Shown: piece by piece, positions 7,485 through 8,289 of the stretch
Layout: every line of letters starts with the position of its first letter
How positions within the stretch are numbered: position 1 is the stretch's first letter
NCBI GenBank assembly: GCA_937900975.1
Contig: CALCPC010000691.1
Span: 1 to 8,289, forward strand
Length of the DNA: 8,289 nucleotides
Source: an uncultured Paracoccaceae bacterium
GTDB lineage: Bacteria > Pseudomonadota > Alphaproteobacteria > Rhodobacterales > Rhodobacteraceae
Direction: 5' to 3'
Notes under the pieces: model-generated
Database searches by the model: none
What the model was told of the DNA's origin: nothing
The model's input: the letters and a program-made list of their open reading frames with translations, nothing else
Position numbers and translations under genes: made by a program

Positions 7485-7931
7485 ATGCCGACGCACGCTG
7501 AAAAGAAGTTTCTCCCCTACACGCCGGAACAGATGTTCGATCTGATCGCCGACATCGAAAGCTATCCGCAGTTTCTGCCGTGGTGCGCCGCCGCGCGCAT
7601 CCGGGACCGGCGGTCGGAGGGCGCGGTTGAGGTGCTGGATGCCGATCTGGTGATTTCGTTCAAAGTGTTTCGAGAGCGTTTCGGCAGCCGCGTGCGGCTG
7701 AACCCCGAAACCAAGACCATCGATGTGGCCTATCTCGACGGCCCGTTTCGCTATCTTGAAAACACATGGTCGTTTCAGCCGGCGGAGGGCGGGTGCGAGG
7801 TGTCGTTTTTTGTGGATTTTGAGTTTCGCAGCCGCGCGATGCAGGCCGTGATCGGGGTGGTGTTTTATGAGGCGATGCGCCGGATCGTGCGCGCGTTTGA
7901 GGGTCGCGCAGAGACGCTTTACGGGGTCTGA
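7485..7931 (+). CDS. Coq10/RatA-type SRPBCC (START-like) ubiquinone-binding protein
   Basis: The 148-residue protein is a START-like member of the Coq10/RatA family. Mitochondrial Coq10 and the Caulobacter homologue bind ubiquinone and help respiratory function; the RatA name comes from an E. coli relative reported to hinder 70S ribosome assembly. Family sequence is clear: [24 protein letters not shown] (10-33), [19 protein letters not shown] (52-70), [13 protein letters not shown] (83-95), [13 protein letters not shown] (102-114) and [23 protein letters not shown] near the end. I chose the ATG at 7485 because relatives begin MPTH and the upstream codons back to GTG 7434 show no family sequence. 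That choice leaves no good ribosome site. In other alphaproteobacteria this gene commonly follows lipA; here the sulfotransferase and hpt genes lie between. A role as ubiquinone chaperone is likelier than toxin, but this is inference from the family. Confidence 0.92.
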   Translation: MPTHAEKKFLPYTPEQMFDLIADIESYPQFLPWCAAARIRDRRSEGAVEVLDADLVISFKVFRERFGSRVRLNPETKTIDVAYLDGPFRYLENTWSFQPAEGGCEVSFFVDFEFRSRAMQAVIGVVFYEAMRRIVRAFEGRAETLYGV

Positions 7932-8289
7932 TTGCGGCGATTGCCAGCACGCCCCCGCGGCGGCGATCGAATACGGGCGTGGCGTGATTGTGACGCCGCT
8001 GTTGGGTTTGACCAAAGGCGTCGATATGCACCAGGTTTGAGCAGCCTTTTGATCCACGCGATTTTTGCGGGCAGTTCCGAAGTCCATTGTTGCGGCGCTT
8101 AACAGCCGGGCCGGCCGTTGCCGCCTTGGCACTGCGCTGTGTGCACCGGTCGCGCGCCGCCCTGGAGTGTATTCCCGTTCAACCTGAAACCGTCGCGCTC
8201 AGAAAGTGCGGTCAGATGCCGTGCTCTGCTGGATTTGACACGGCGTTTTTCGGCCCAATAGGAAGCGGGATTGCCCTAGGGCGTTTCGC
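7932..8289. other. 358 bp without a recognisable gene
   Basis: No protein family, tRNA or rRNA could be recognised in this stretch on either strand. The first part (7933-8040) has a plus-strand frame, out of phase with the preceding gene, that reads CGDCQHAPAAAIEYGRGVIV and on to TGA at 8038-8040, with mostly G/C third positions. It has no usable start and may be a gene remnant or chance. Beyond 8041 stops appear in all plus-strand frames. A perfect TTGACA at 8235-8240 and a 10 bp palindrome, GCCCTAGGGC at 8273-8282, lie near the right edge and may belong to the promoter or leader of a gene beyond it. Confidence 0.5.
7979..7999 (+). terminator. Possible weak hairpin terminator after the ratA-like gene
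   Basis: GTGGCGT (7979-7985) can pair with ACGCCGC (7993-7999) around a 7 nt loop, giving seven pairs including one G-U. It lies 47 nt past the ratA-like stop codon and is followed by TGTTGGGTTT, which has T residues but no continuous T tract. It could slow or end transcription, but the evidence is modest. Confidence 0.25.

Noticed and set aside
8101..8119. Inverted repeat around GGGCCGGCC as a terminator
   Set aside because: The stem contains a mismatch and the centre leaves too small a loop without unpairing; no T tract follows on either strand.
7428..8132. Minus-strand open frame across the ratA-like gene and downstream spacer
   Set aside because: The part opposite the ratA-like gene is a shadow. 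The remaining segment (STPLVKPNSGVTITPRPYS) looks somewhat protein-like but has no family I recognise and no ribosome site.
1..8289. CRISPR array, tRNA, rRNA, insertion sequence or phage attachment site
   Set aside because: I saw no regularly spaced repeats, no cloverleaf or rRNA signatures, no transposase or integrase sequence, and no terminal inverted repeats with target duplication.

Overview
The window looks like chromosomal DNA from an alphaproteobacterium, most likely of the order Rhodobacterales (Roseobacter/Rhodobacter group). The DNA is GC-rich with strong G/C preference at third codon positions. The LipA, hypoxanthine phosphoribosyltransferase and Coq10/RatA-type proteins all read like the versions I know from that group. 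This assignment comes from protein recall, not from a search.

Layout: positions 53-1741 (+) hold the C-terminal part of a large AsmA/YhdP-like envelope protein, whose frame is broken near the window's left edge. Then come queA (1755-2858, +, queuosine tRNA modification), an MFS permease (2967-4253, +), a DUF924 protein (4287-5027, +), lipA (4940-5908, +, lipoyl synthase) and a PAPS-type sulfotransferase-like protein (5905-6903, +, TTG start overlapping the lipA stop). On the minus strand is hpt (6863-7414), which converges on and overlaps the sulfotransferase gene and diverges from ratA/coq10 (7485-7931, +). The last 358 bases contain no gene I can support.

The genes are mainly housekeeping: tRNA modification, lipoate cofactor synthesis, purine salvage and a ubiquinone-binding START-domain protein. 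Two run-on pairs (AsmA-like/queA and DUF924/lipA/sulfotransferase) are tightly packed and are probably co-transcribed. I found no defence system, CRISPR array, mobile element, tRNA or rRNA.

I do not see a convincing undescribed system. The points most worth a second look are: four substitutions in normally near-invariant QueA motifs; a DUF924 reading frame that runs 88 bp into lipA; a sulfotransferase gene translationally overlapped with lipA and lacking the usual 3'-phosphate-binding serine; and a probable frame break at the left edge that could be a sequencing error.
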